Origin: Spirochaetaceae bacterium
Lineage (GTDB): Bacteria; Spirochaetota; Spirochaetia; DSM-27196; PXBQ01
DNA: 64,000 nucleotides
Assembly (NCBI GenBank): GCA_007695285.1
Contig: REEC01000192.1
Span: 56,757-120,756, forward strand
Direction: 5' to 3'
The notes under the pieces: model-generated
Databases searched by the model: none
The model's input: only the letters and a program-made list of their open reading frames with translations
Told to the model about the DNA's origin: nothing
Translations under genes and position numbers: made by a program
In this document: piece by piece, positions 1 to 8,622 of the stretch
Layout of the letters: each line of letters starts with the position of its first letter
Numbering within the stretch: position 1 is the stretch's first letter

Positions 1-283
1 GATTACCCGCGCCGACGAGAATCGCGTTGTGGTCGCGGTCCCAATGCAAAAACGTGTGGATTGCCTGGATCAACTGATCGACGGGAAACCCGAGTCGCGG
101 TTTTCCGACGACGCCGGTCACCGCGAGATCCTTACGTACCTGGATTGGTTCGAGTTCCAACTCCTCAGCGATGACGGTGCCGGATATATACTCCTTGCCT
201 TCCGCCTGCGCGTTCTCGACAAGGTGGAGGTACGACGGCAGACGCTTGATTGTCGGTAGGCTGGCCAAACGGGTGCTTTTCAT
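1..283 (-). CDS. rex: Redox-sensing transcriptional repressor Rex, partial (C-terminus cut by window edge)
   Basis: Rex is a dimeric DNA-binding repressor that senses the NADH/NAD+ ratio and controls fermentation and respiration genes. Reading the minus strand from the ATG at 283 gives 94 codons matching the Rex N-terminal winged-helix domain: a basic start with IKRLPSYLHLV, then EELELEPIQVRKDLAVTG, the recognition-helix area, then VVGKPRLGFPVDQLI. It ends in ILVGAGN, the opening of the NAD-binding Rossmann fold. The Rossmann and domain-swap parts lie outside the window. A G-rich Shine-Dalgarno run (GGGGGG) lies about 7 bases before the ATG. The gene is divergent from the beta-propeller gene at 484. 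Identification rests on the conserved order of these motifs. The redox role is known for the family and inferred here. Confidence 0.9.
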   Translation of the reverse strand, partial: MKSTRLASLPTIKRLPSYLHLVENAQAEGKEYISGTVIAEELELEPIQVRKDLAVTGVVGKPRLGFPVDQLIQAIHTFLHWDRDHNAILVGAGN

Positions 284-333
284 CGTAGATCCCCCCCGGT
301 GAAACGGTCTCTTGAGCGTCGTTGTGATCTGCA

Positions 334-361
334 TTGAGCCGAAGCGATTATACCGGATACT
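334..361 (+). promoter_or_regulatory. Candidate divergent promoters between rex and the propeller gene
   Basis: The plus strand has TTGAGC (334-339), a 16-base spacer and GATACT (356-361), a plausible housekeeping promoter for the gene at 484. The minus strand has a perfect TATAAT at 352-347 that could serve rex, but its -35 hexamer is poor. The two -10 elements lie only 4 bases apart, so the two promoters would compete if both are real. Hexamer match only. Confidence 0.4.
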
Positions 362-483
362 CGGACAAATTCATAGGCGTGTACGGGTGATTCAATGGAG
401 TTTGTCGGTTCAAGGAAAAATGCGACGGCTGTGGTGGTGCATCATGAGCGGGTACTTGCGTACTCCACGGTCGGAGTTATACG

Positions 484-2115
484 ATGGGGAGCATGAGCCC
501 CATTCGCGGCTGTCGTCGGACGATCATGATGTCGAGCGTGTTGCTCTTTTTTGTCGGCGGGATGTCCGCGACCGATGGTGCGCCGCCGACCTGGACGTTT
601 GTCACCGGTGGGCGCATAGTCGGCTCGCCGGTTGTGACCGAGACGGGGCGTGTGTACGCCGTTGCCGAAGATAGATATCTTTACGCGGTCGAACATGGTG
701 TTGCGCGGTGGAGGTACGATCTGCGCGTGCGACCGATCGGGCCGATTCGGGTGTCACCCGACGGAACCGTCGTCGTTCGGACCAGAGCCGATTCTCTGGT
801 TGCGGTGAACCCCGGCGGCGGGACCGTGTGGGCGTACAGACACCGAACCGAGATTGCCTCTTTTGAGCACGGCGGAGACGGGCACGTTCTGATCGGTGAC
901 TCCGCGGGCGTCATCACCGCGCTCTCGGCAACCGGACGCGTTGTATTTCGCGTCGCAGTCGGCGATTCTCCGGTCACGACGATCCTCCGTGGTTCGGGCT
1001 ACAACCTTTTCGCGGCGACGCGAGACGGCAGACTCGCGGCCATTACAGACGGCGGTGCTCGCGTCTTCAGGCGGTTGTTCGAGGCGCGGATCGAAGCTAT
1101 GGCGAGTACGGCAGACCGCGTGATTATTGCGTTGTCCGACGGGCGTCTCATCGCCGTCGACACGTTTGGGCGGGAGGTATGGACGATCGGTGTTCCCGAG
1201 GCTGCGCGGCGGCTTGGCGTCGCCGGTGCGCATATCGCGCTCATTTCTGACAATGCTGTTTGGTTTTTTGACAATTCGGGGATCACGGTCGGCGACGATC
1301 GATTTGACGGGCTCGGCGATACGGTGATCGCGGGGGACGGTGTGTTCGTTGCGGCGGGAAACGCCGTGTACTCTGTTCGAGCGTCGCAACCACGCGCGCC
1401 GGTCGCCCGCTTTTCTTCGGGCGTCGGGGCGATCGGCGCGGGCGGCGGTCGTGTCGCCATTGGTACCGACGATTGGGTTCTTTCATCTTTTGGAAATGCG
1501 CACGCAACTTCGCGTCCGGGCATCGGTGCGCGCGTCCCGTACTGGCGCACATCGTACGATTATCTGTTTCTCAAGGACCAGATATCCGCGGGAACCGATC
1601 AAGCCGTACGCGCGACGCGCGAGATGATCTCGCGTGTGGATCGTGCCGATCTCGCGGGCAGTTATCACACGATACGCGAGCTGTTGATCGAGGTCGCGAC
1701 GCCACGGACACCACGAACCGGACGCGTGATTCCTCCTGACGTACGTAGCGCGGCGGTTCGAGCACTTGGGCGCCTAGGAGACGCCGTCGTCCGGGATTTT
1801 CTCGCGCGCGCCGTCGCGGCAGAGACCGACCCGCTCGTCATGGTCGCAATCTTTGATGCTTTTACCGATACCGGCATTGTGTCCCCTGAGCCTATACTCG
1901 AAATCGCGGCGCGGTATCTTTCGCGCGCGCGTGGGGCTGAGCTTTCGGGAGAAATCGCGCGCGCCGGCGTGGATCTCGTGATTGCGGCGCACAGATACGC
2001 GGGGTATGTCCCCGACGTGGGAGTGGAGTTGCTTCGACGCGCGATGGAGGCACCGTTTCCGCGCGAAATCCGAGAATACGCGCTGACGGCCGCCCGACAA
2101 ATAGACGGGCGATAG
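484..2115 (+). CDS. Secreted PQQ-like beta-propeller protein with C-terminal HEAT-like region
   Basis: A 543-residue protein of unknown specific function. It opens with a short basic segment and a hydrophobic stretch (MMSSVLLFFVGGMSA) typical of a signal peptide, so it is probably exported. Residues about 35-350 form repeats of the type SPVVTETGRVYAVAEDRYLYAVE and DGRLIAVDTFGREVWTI, the signature of PQQ-like (BamB-type) beta-propeller blades. Residues about 360-543 are helical, with HEAT-like spacing (VRSAAVRALGRLGDAVVRDFLARAVA). The ATG at 484 is chosen because GGAG lies 7 bases upstream; nearer ATGs at 420 and 444 are in another frame. The next gene begins 33 bases later. A scaffold role in the envelope is a guess from the fold. 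Confidence 0.75.
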   Translation: MGSMSPIRGCRRTIMMSSVLLFFVGGMSATDGAPPTWTFVTGGRIVGSPVVTETGRVYAVAEDRYLYAVEHGVARWRYDLRVRPIGPIRVSPDGTVVVRTRADSLVAVNPGGGTVWAYRHRTEIASFEHGGDGHVLIGDSAGVITALSATGRVVFRVAVGDSPVTTILRGSGYNLFAATRDGRLAAITDGGARVFRRLFEARIEAMASTADRVIIALSDGRLIAVDTFGREVWTIGVPEAARRLGVAGAHIALISDNAVWFFDNSGITVGDDRFDGLGDTVIAGDGVFVAAGNAVYSVRASQPRAPVARFSSGVGAIGAGGGRVAIGTDDWVLSSFGNAHATSRPGIGARVPYWRTSYDYLFLKDQISAGTDQAVRATREMISRVDRADLAGSYHTIRELLIEVATPRTPRTGRVIPPDVRSAAVRALGRLGDAVVRDFLARAVAAETDPLVMVAIFDAFTDTGIVSPEPILEIAARYLSRARGAELSGEIARAGVDLVIAAHRYAGYVPDVGVELLRRAMEAPFPREIREYALTAARQIDGR

Positions 2116-2148
2116 CCCGGCGGTTATAATGAACAAAAGGGGGGTGCT

Positions 2149-3762
2149 GTGAGACCTCGAAAGCAATTTTTCCGGGCGGCGTGGTTGGTGTCGGGTGTAC
2201 TGGTTTACCTCATGGCCGTCGTGGCCAACACGGCCGGTCTCGAGGTCGATGAGGTCGAACTCGAACAGGTTCGCGACGCGCAGATCGAGTTCTTGAACTA
2301 CGAGGGGCCCGTTGACCGGATAGACACGATCGAGTCGATTCGGGGGATCGGTACGTACCTCGGCACGCGGATCACGACCCCCGGGGACGTCGCGTCGTAC
2401 TTCGGCCGATACCGTGTGATCCACGCGGTCGATCCAAGCGTGCTGGTCGGTCTCGATGCCGACATAGTGATCATCGAACCGGACGCTCAAGTCAACCACA
2501 TCAATAATTTGCGGCATATCATCTCGGCGTACCTTGAAGCCGCGTACGGATACGCCGGAAACGATGCTTCGACTCTTGCGTTTTTCACGACGATTTATAA
2601 CGCCGTGCATCGACAAGATGTTCCGTTCTTTGATGCGCGCTACAAACCGGTGGTCACGCGCCATCTGTCACCGGAGAACGCGGGTTTGTCGACTCGATAC
2701 TACGAGTGGCCGGGCGTGTCGCGAATCGTGATTCCTCTCGCGCGTGGTGCAGCGCCGGGAGTCATCGGCACTATCGACCCGTTGCAGCTCACCGATCCCG
2801 AAGTGATAGCCGAGTTACGCGCACAACCCGATATGGGGATTCGCGAACGGAAGGACATAATCGATTTGATGGAACGAGTCGTCGCCGCGCGCGAAGAACG
2901 CGAAGAGCAGGAACGACTCGCGCTCGAACGCGAGAGACGACGACTGGAACAGGAGAGACTAGAGCGCGAGCGGGCGGTCGAAGCTCCGGACGAGGAGGTT
3001 GAACCACCCGAAGAACCCATCGCCCCTGAAGAAGCGCCCGTAGAAGAGCCGGACGAGACTCCTGAACCACGTGTCGTGGACGAACCCGTAGAACCATTGA
3101 TGACGGAGGAGGAGCGCGAGGCGCGTGAGCGGGAGCTCGCCGAGCGCGAAGAGGCTCTCGAACGCGACGTGCAGGAGACCGAGGAAATGCTCGATCGCGT
3201 CCGCGAGTTGTACGACGACACCGCAGACGATCAACACGCGCTGCTGACCGACGAACTGCGCCGCGCGGCGGAAGCGGCTCGAGTGGTCCCCGTGCCGTTT
3301 CTGGTCTCGACCGCGCGAACAGCGGCAGGTGTCGCGATTTCCCGCCTTGTCGGTGTTCATCCCGAGACCGGTGATGTGCTTGTTCGATCGGACTCGCGTG
3401 GGGTGTATGGGCGCAGGATCGTGAGTTCAGCTGGGGAGGTCACCGCGATTGTTGATACGTCCGACGGCCCGCGTCTCGTGACATTCGAGCGGGAGAACCT
3501 GTCGAGCGTACGAACGGGGCACGACGAAATCTTCCCCGGAGCGGCGCTTGAACGGCGCGGTGACGACGTCTTCACGGTCGTACGGGTGAACGGTGCGTGG
3601 TACCTTGGGAGGTTTGACTCCGCACTGACGCTTATCGAGCATTCGGATCGCGAGGTTGCTCCGGCTACGCATATCGTGATTACGGAAAACAGAGTATACG
3701 CCGAAATACCCGACGGCTCGGTGTTGAGCCTCGAGCTCGACGATCTTGGCGTCCGGTGGTAG
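2149..3762 (+). CDS. P83/100 family spirochaetal protein
   Basis: A 537-residue homologue of the Borrelia P83/100 antigen, a family essentially limited to spirochaetes. The N-terminal 30 residues hold a signal/anchor segment (FFRAAWLVSGVLVYLMAVVA). The family signature follows: NYEGPVDRIDTIESIRGIG, then YFGRYRVIHAVDP and a conserved block to about residue 230. Residues about 240-380 are an extended E/R-rich coiled coil (EEREEQERLALERERRR) broken by a Pro/Glu-rich linker. The C-terminal 150 residues look like a beta-rich domain. Translation starts at GTG (2149) behind AAAAGGGGGG. A TATAAT sits at 2125-2130 but has no good -35. P83/100 proteins are thought to be periplasmic or membrane-associated; their function is unknown. 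Confidence 0.85.
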   Translation: MRPRKQFFRAAWLVSGVLVYLMAVVANTAGLEVDEVELEQVRDAQIEFLNYEGPVDRIDTIESIRGIGTYLGTRITTPGDVASYFGRYRVIHAVDPSVLVGLDADIVIIEPDAQVNHINNLRHIISAYLEAAYGYAGNDASTLAFFTTIYNAVHRQDVPFFDARYKPVVTRHLSPENAGLSTRYYEWPGVSRIVIPLARGAAPGVIGTIDPLQLTDPEVIAELRAQPDMGIRERKDIIDLMERVVAAREEREEQERLALERERRRLEQERLERERAVEAPDEEVEPPEEPIAPEEAPVEEPDETPEPRVVDEPVEPLMTEEEREARERELAEREEALERDVQETEEMLDRVRELYDDTADDQHALLTDELRRAAEAARVVPVPFLVSTARTAAGVAISRLVGVHPETGDVLVRSDSRGVYGRRIVSSAGEVTAIVDTSDGPRLVTFERENLSSVRTGHDEIFPGAALERRGDDVFTVVRVNGAWYLGRFDSALTLIEHSDREVAPATHIVITENRVYAEIPDGSVLSLELDDLGVRW

Positions 3763-3766
3763 AGCA

Positions 3767-5332
3767 ATGTCGCACTTCTCGGGCCGAACGATCCAGGTAG
3801 TTCGGGACCTGTCGGTCGACGAACAGGTGTATCTCTACGACGTCACACGCCGCTTGAAAACGAAGCTCACCGCGGGCGAACGAACCGACGAATTTCGCAT
3901 AGGAGACCCCGACCTTGGCGTTTACCTTTTTTTTCTCGAGGATTCGACGCGGACGAAAGAGTCTTTTCGCAACGCGGCAAAATTTCACGGTGCGCGTGTC
4001 AATGACTTCACGGTCGCCGGGTCATCAATTAACAAGAGAGAAAGCATTACCGACACCGTGAAAATGCTTGTCGGTTATTCCGAACAATCTATCTTCATCG
4101 TACGGACCAAGCTCGAGGGTACATGTCGATGGCTCGAAACCGCGCTTTCCGAGTACGCCACGTCAAAAGGAATGCCTGCACCCGTATTCATCAACGCCGG
4201 CGACGGCCGACACGAACACCCAACCCAGGAATTTCTCGACGAATTTAGCTTTCTGGAACACGTGTCGTGGGATCGGTCGCATCTTCATCTCGCGCTCGTC
4301 GGTGATCTCTTTCACGGGAGGACCGTCCACTCGAAGGTCGACGGGTTACGAATCTTCCGTGAAGTAGAGCTCGATCTCGTTGCCCCGCCTGACCTTGAGA
4401 TGCCTCGACACTACATTGAGACGATGAAGCGCGCCGGGTTCGAAGTCAGGACTTTCGGTTCGATCGCGGAGTATCTTGCCTCCGGCCGCCCGGCGTCGGC
4501 GTGGTACTTCACGCGGTTACAGCTCGAACGGATGGGCGACAGGCTGCTCGAGAAGGCCGATCAGCTTCGCGATGCCGTCACGTTCAAGCGCGCGGACGTG
4601 GCGCGGGTGCCGGAGGGTACGCGGTTTTTCCATCCGCTTCCGCGGCACTCGGTGACGCCGACTATACCGTCGTTTCTCGACTCGACGCCGCTTAACGGAT
4701 GGGATGAACAGTCGATCAACGGCTACTTCACGCGGATAGTGGAAATCGGGCTTGTCGCAGGCCACCTTGGCCATGACTTTTCAGGTGAAGCGCGGCTCGA
4801 GCCTAGTTTTAGCGACGACTTTGTCGAAAGCGCTCCCGTGAGTGTCGGGAAGAAGCCCGAATATAAAGTGGGGATTCGCCCCGTCGAGAGCGGAATAGTT
4901 ATTGACCATATCGGGCGCGGGAAAACTCCACACGAAATTTGGGTTCAGATCGACAAGGTGCGACGGATCCTCGCGCTAAACTGCATCAGTTCGCACGGGG
5001 TATACACGTCGCTACGAACGGGCGCGCATAAAGGCATGATTTCGCTTCCGGACCACAACGGTTTTGACGGCCGCGAGATCAAGATGCTCGCCGCGATCGC
5101 GCCCGGGTGTTCGGTAAACCACGTTGTTGACGGCAAAGTAGCGAGAAAGTTCCGGCTTCACATCCCACCACGCGTCTATAATCTCGATGAGATCTGTTGC
5201 CGAAACGAGGAGTGTATTTCCCATCCGGCGCATCACGAACCGATAACCGCGGAGTTCCATCGCGCGGACACCGAGATATTTACGTGCAAGTATTGCGAAC
5301 GACCACACGAGTTTCACGAGATCTGGAAGTGA
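3767..5332 (+). CDS. pyrBI: Aspartate carbamoyltransferase, catalytic-regulatory fusion (PyrB-PyrI)
   Basis: This enzyme condenses carbamoyl phosphate with aspartate in the committed step of pyrimidine synthesis. Residues 1 to about 335 are the catalytic chain: the carbamoyl-phosphate loop STRTK at 60-64, GDGRHEHPTQEFLDEF, and HPLPR near 289. Residues about 366-521 are the regulatory chain: YKVGIRPVESGIVIDHIGRG opens the nucleotide-binding part, and the zinc site has C-x4-C (CRNEEC) and C-x2-C (CKYC). The two chains are separate genes in enterobacteria; single-chain fusions are known in some other bacteria. The ATG at 3767 is preferred over an upstream TTG at 3746 that would overlap the previous gene. 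Carbamoyl phosphate would come from carAB in this window. The intact zinc site suggests nucleotide control is kept. Confidence 0.95.
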   Translation: MSHFSGRTIQVVRDLSVDEQVYLYDVTRRLKTKLTAGERTDEFRIGDPDLGVYLFFLEDSTRTKESFRNAAKFHGARVNDFTVAGSSINKRESITDTVKMLVGYSEQSIFIVRTKLEGTCRWLETALSEYATSKGMPAPVFINAGDGRHEHPTQEFLDEFSFLEHVSWDRSHLHLALVGDLFHGRTVHSKVDGLRIFREVELDLVAPPDLEMPRHYIETMKRAGFEVRTFGSIAEYLASGRPASAWYFTRLQLERMGDRLLEKADQLRDAVTFKRADVARVPEGTRFFHPLPRHSVTPTIPSFLDSTPLNGWDEQSINGYFTRIVEIGLVAGHLGHDFSGEARLEPSFSDDFVESAPVSVGKKPEYKVGIRPVESGIVIDHIGRGKTPHEIWVQIDKVRRILALNCISSHGVYTSLRTGAHKGMISLPDHNGFDGREIKMLAAIAPGCSVNHVVDGKVARKFRLHIPPRVYNLDEICCRNEECISHPAHHEPITAEFHRADTEIFTCKYCERPHEFHEIWK

Positions 5333-5353
5333 ACACGACGGCCATGACTGTGG

Positions 5354-5779
5354 TCACGCGGGTTTGGGCCGGGTCTTTTTCTTTCGGCGTATCCGTCGTC
5401 GGAAAATCTTCCTGAAAAATGCCCGTATCGCCGCGAGAATTTTTTTGAAAAACCCCGGGTTTTTCATTTTGTCGAGTTTCATGTACGCTTCGGCGAGTTC
5501 GTCCGTCGTAAGCTCTTTGCGATGAATGTTCTCGTCGAGCTCCATCTCGAGTTTTTCGGCGTCGTCGTCGCGATCGACAACCCGCACGGGAACGGAACTC
5601 CAGCCGAGCCGTCGGACGGCTTCAAGACGGCGATGGCCTGCGATCAGCTCGTTCTTTCCGTTGATTACGATAGGGTTCATCAAGCCGAACGACTCGATGC
5701 TTCTCATAAGTGGGCCGATATCGCCAAGACTCTTGCGGATCCGCTTTCGGATGATGATTGAGTTAATTTCGACTTGCAC
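5354..5779 (-). CDS. Stand-alone ParB N-terminal-domain protein with basic tail
   Basis: A 141-residue protein starting at GTG (5779) behind GGAGG. Residues about 1-95 are a ParB/Srx-type domain: the start IIIRKRIRKSLGDIGPLMRSI, then GLMNPIVINGKNELIAGHRRLEAVRRLG, the CTP-binding-like GHRR box, and ENIHRKELTTDELAEAYMKLD. The helix-turn-helix and dimer domains of full ParB are absent. The last 35 residues are strongly basic (RAFFRKIFRRRIRRKKKTRPKPA-like), suggesting nucleic-acid or membrane contact. It lies between pyrBI (convergent) and the penicillin-binding protein gene on its own strand, with no parA or parS beside it. Its role is unknown; it is unlikely to be the chromosomal ParB. Confidence 0.75.
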   Translation of the reverse strand: MQVEINSIIIRKRIRKSLGDIGPLMRSIESFGLMNPIVINGKNELIAGHRRLEAVRRLGWSSVPVRVVDRDDDAEKLEMELDENIHRKELTTDELAEAYMKLDKMKNPGFFKKILAAIRAFFRKIFRRRIRRKKKTRPKPA

Positions 5780-5849
5780 GGCGCATGGCCTCCACGCGGC
5801 ATAGTATCAATCGGTTGGGTTGGCGTTCGAGACGCGAAAACCGCCTTCG

Positions 5850-8402
5850 CTAATCGAGTAAAGGATTTCCTCCGGATGCGGGTAAATCGCCGTTGAGGTC
5901 GAAGTCGTTGCCATACCCAGGGAACCGCAAATCTATATCGAAGTCGAGATCAACCGAGAGATCACTCTGTGGCCGAGGGCCGCCGAATGCGTTGACCGTG
6001 AGGTTTGTCCCTGCTATCGCGTCGCGCATTCGACCGGCGAACACCGGGGTCCAATCGCGCTCAAACTCCTGGAGAGAATCGAACTGCGTCGGTTCGGTTC
6101 CCGAGATGAACACGCGTTCGACCGTGCGTCCGCTGTAGTTTTCGGGCGGAAGCAGCCCCGTACGCGCGCTCACGCGAACCGTGGTTAAACCGTCGTTCGG
6201 CTTCGGGAATGCGACACGGTCGCGACCTTCATGGATCTCGCGCATGTACTGAACCCACATCGGCGCAACCGCGGCCGCACCGGTCTGGTTTGTACCGAGA
6301 GAGTTATTGCCGCCACGGTCAAACCCGAACCACACCGCGGTCGTAACGTACGGTGAGTAACCGATCGACCACGCATCCAACCAGTTTTGGGTCGACCCGG
6401 TCTTTCCCGCCATCGGCATGTCGTCGAAACCGCCACCGCGTGCGCGTGCTCCGGCCATCGTGCCGACCTCAAACGTCGCCTTCATCATTTCGGTCATCAC
6501 GTACGCGGCTTGTGGCGATATCACCTGCGCGTCGCGTCCACGCCTTTGTTGGGCTAACCGGATTTCTTGCTCGGGTTCGAGAATCACGCGGCCGTCACGA
6601 TCCTCGATGTACCGAACGGCGATCGGGACGACCTCACGACCGAGGTTCGCGATCGTCGCGTATCCACGCGCCATCTCCATCGGCGAGACGGAAACCGTGC
6701 CGAGGCCGACCGGAAAGTTCCGCACGAAGCCGCGGGACGCAAGACTCGCCTCGGGGATACCCATCAAGCGGCTCGCGACCCGGAACGCGTCGGTGAACCC
6801 GACGCGGTCGAGAACCCGAAGCGCCGGAATGTTGTACGACGCGGCGAGAGCCGTTGTGAGGTCGACCCAACCCCACCAGCGCCCGAAGTAGTTGTTGGGC
6901 GCGTACGGGGTCCCGTCGTCGTTCCAGAACACGACCGGTGCGTCGTAGAACGTCGTCGCCGATGTGATAACTTTCTTGTCGATTCCGGCCGCGTAGTACA
7001 TCGGTTTGAAAGCGCTACCCGGCAAGACCCGTGCGTCGACCGCCCGGTTGAGTTGATTACGTGCCTCGAAACCGGAACCGCCGATCAGAGCCAGAATATG
7101 TCCCGTGGAATTGTCGAGTGTCACGAGTCCACCTTCGACCCGCGTTCTTTGCGCCTCACGTTCGGTTCGTGTGTACGATACGCGCGCGACATGACGAAGT
7201 TCATCGTTTTCGGATGATCCGAACAGAAGCGATACCATGTCGATCACAGGGTTAATCTGGCGCTGGTAGTGTTCGAGTGTGCGTGAGCGTTCTTTCGCGT
7301 CGCCGACGCGAAGCTCAGGGATATCGAAAAGAAGAGCCGAAAGCTCGATCGCGGGTATGAGCTTGTCGCCGGCCGAAACACTTACGCTCCGGTTTTGTTC
7401 GTAGATTCTGTTGGAAGTCTCGAGCGACGCAGTCATGTGACGATCGGCTGCCCTCTGATAGTCGAGGTCCAGGGTCGTATGAACGGTGAACCCGTCACGG
7501 TTGACGTTAGCACGACCGAAAAGATACTCGTTCTCGAGCTGGAATCGCACGAATTCGCTGAAGTACCGTGCACGATCCTCGCGGTCGAAAAACGCCGTGG
7601 AGACATTTGAGCGCGTGAAGTCGTAGTTGTTCCAGTAATCGTCAAACGAGAAGTCGACCTCTTCCTGAGTGGCGAATCCCATCGTTACCATATCGTTCAG
7701 GACGACTCTCTGCATTACGCGAGCCTGGTTTGGACGACGAATAGGAGAGTATAACGATGGGTTCGCAAGCTGGATAACGAGAATCGCCGACTCGGCGTGC
7801 GTCAAGTCACGTGCGGAACGCCCGAAATAAAACTGTGATGCCGACTCGACGCCGTAGTTACCGTGTCCAAACGGCATTTTGTTGAGATACTCTTCGAGAA
7901 TTTCATACTTCGTCAGCCGTTTTTCAAGCTGTAATGCCCACCATAACTCGCGGAGCTTTCGGATTAACGAAAACTCGGTACGGTCGGCGTACAAGTGTCC
8001 CGCGAGTTGTTGCGTAATCGTGCTCCCGCCCGATACATACCTTCCGCGTAAAAGATTCCACGCGGCCCGAGCGGTTCCGCGGAAACTGAAACCATGATGA
8101 TGGAAAAAAGTGCGGTCTTCTCGCGTGATCAGCGCGTTTATCAAGTGTTTCGGCAACTCATCGATCGGGACGAGCTCACGCCTTTCGTCACCGAAGAATT
8201 GAGTGATCTCGCGTCCCGTTCGGTCGAGGATGATCGTCGGCAACGCGTTAAAGGTTTCTCCGCGCTGCACGGCATCGAGATGTTCGGTGTTTCGGATACC
8301 CGCGAGCGCCAATCCGGTAACGACGCCGAAAACGATTGCGGATACGGCGGTCACGATCAGCAAAACCATGACGAGTACGCCTTTCCGTCCTGCAAAACCC
8401 AT
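5850..8402 (-). CDS. Class A penicillin-binding protein (transglycosylase/transpeptidase)
   Basis: A bifunctional peptidoglycan synthase of 850 residues. A single N-terminal membrane anchor (VLVMVLLIVTAVSAIVFGV) precedes the glycosyltransferase domain with EDRTFFHHHGFS and GGSTITQQLAGHLY. The transpeptidase domain has the three penicillin-binding motifs: SAFK (in PGSAFKPMYY), SYN and KTGS (in MAGKTGSTQN). An insertion of about 100 residues separates the two domains, and the tail is Asp-rich and low in complexity. The ATG at 8402 has no clear ribosome site; an ATG 11 codons later (8369) has GGAAAGG at suitable spacing and may be the true start. It is a PBP1a/PBP1c-type enzyme acting at the outer face of the inner membrane. 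Confidence 0.93.
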   Translation of the reverse strand: MGFAGRKGVLVMVLLIVTAVSAIVFGVVTGLALAGIRNTEHLDAVQRGETFNALPTIILDRTGREITQFFGDERRELVPIDELPKHLINALITREDRTFFHHHGFSFRGTARAAWNLLRGRYVSGGSTITQQLAGHLYADRTEFSLIRKLRELWWALQLEKRLTKYEILEEYLNKMPFGHGNYGVESASQFYFGRSARDLTHAESAILVIQLANPSLYSPIRRPNQARVMQRVVLNDMVTMGFATQEEVDFSFDDYWNNYDFTRSNVSTAFFDREDRARYFSEFVRFQLENEYLFGRANVNRDGFTVHTTLDLDYQRAADRHMTASLETSNRIYEQNRSVSVSAGDKLIPAIELSALLFDIPELRVGDAKERSRTLEHYQRQINPVIDMVSLLFGSSENDELRHVARVSYTRTEREAQRTRVEGGLVTLDNSTGHILALIGGSGFEARNQLNRAVDARVLPGSAFKPMYYAAGIDKKVITSATTFYDAPVVFWNDDGTPYAPNNYFGRWWGWVDLTTALAASYNIPALRVLDRVGFTDAFRVASRLMGIPEASLASRGFVRNFPVGLGTVSVSPMEMARGYATIANLGREVVPIAVRYIEDRDGRVILEPEQEIRLAQQRRGRDAQVISPQAAYVMTEMMKATFEVGTMAGARARGGGFDDMPMAGKTGSTQNWLDAWSIGYSPYVTTAVWFGFDRGGNNSLGTNQTGAAAVAPMWVQYMREIHEGRDRVAFPKPNDGLTTVRVSARTGLLPPENYSGRTVERVFISGTEPTQFDSLQEFERDWTPVFAGRMRDAIAGTNLTVNAFGGPRPQSDLSVDLDFDIDLRFPGYGNDFDLNGDLPASGGNPLLD

Positions 8403-8500
8403 ACGAGAAGGTTACTTACGGGCGTGCCTTTTGTCAAGGTGACGTTCACAACCTGTCGTTCATACCGAGAGCAGCGAGCTATGAGCGTAGCAGATGCGAT

Positions 8501-8527
8501 AAAAAAAGCCGGCTCTTGCGAACCGGC
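8501..8527 (-). terminator. Rho-independent terminator of the mla envelope operon
   Basis: On the minus strand GCCGGTTC and GAGCCGGC flank a 4-base loop, with one mismatch in the 8-bp stem, and a run of seven T follows directly. It lies about 95 bases downstream of the secreted-protein gene ending at 8623 and before the penicillin-binding protein gene, so it separates the two transcription units. Confidence 0.8.
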
Positions 8528-8549
8528 CCAACCGTTAGGTTATCGGCAC

Positions 8550-8581
8550 TAATATAGTAAACTGGGAGGGGAACTATATTA
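8550..8581. promoter_or_regulatory. 9-bp perfect inverted repeat, possible operator
   Basis: TAATATAGT (8550-8558) and ACTATATTA (8573-8581) are perfect inverted repeats separated by 14 bases. The AT-rich dyad stands out from the GC-rich background and lies between the 8623 gene end and the terminator. On RNA it would be a weak hairpin. It could be a protein-binding site or an mRNA 3'-end structure; nothing distinguishes these. Confidence 0.3.
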
Positions 8582-8622
8582 AATGACCGACGGTTTTATT
8601 ATCGTCTCACGACGAGATTTAT

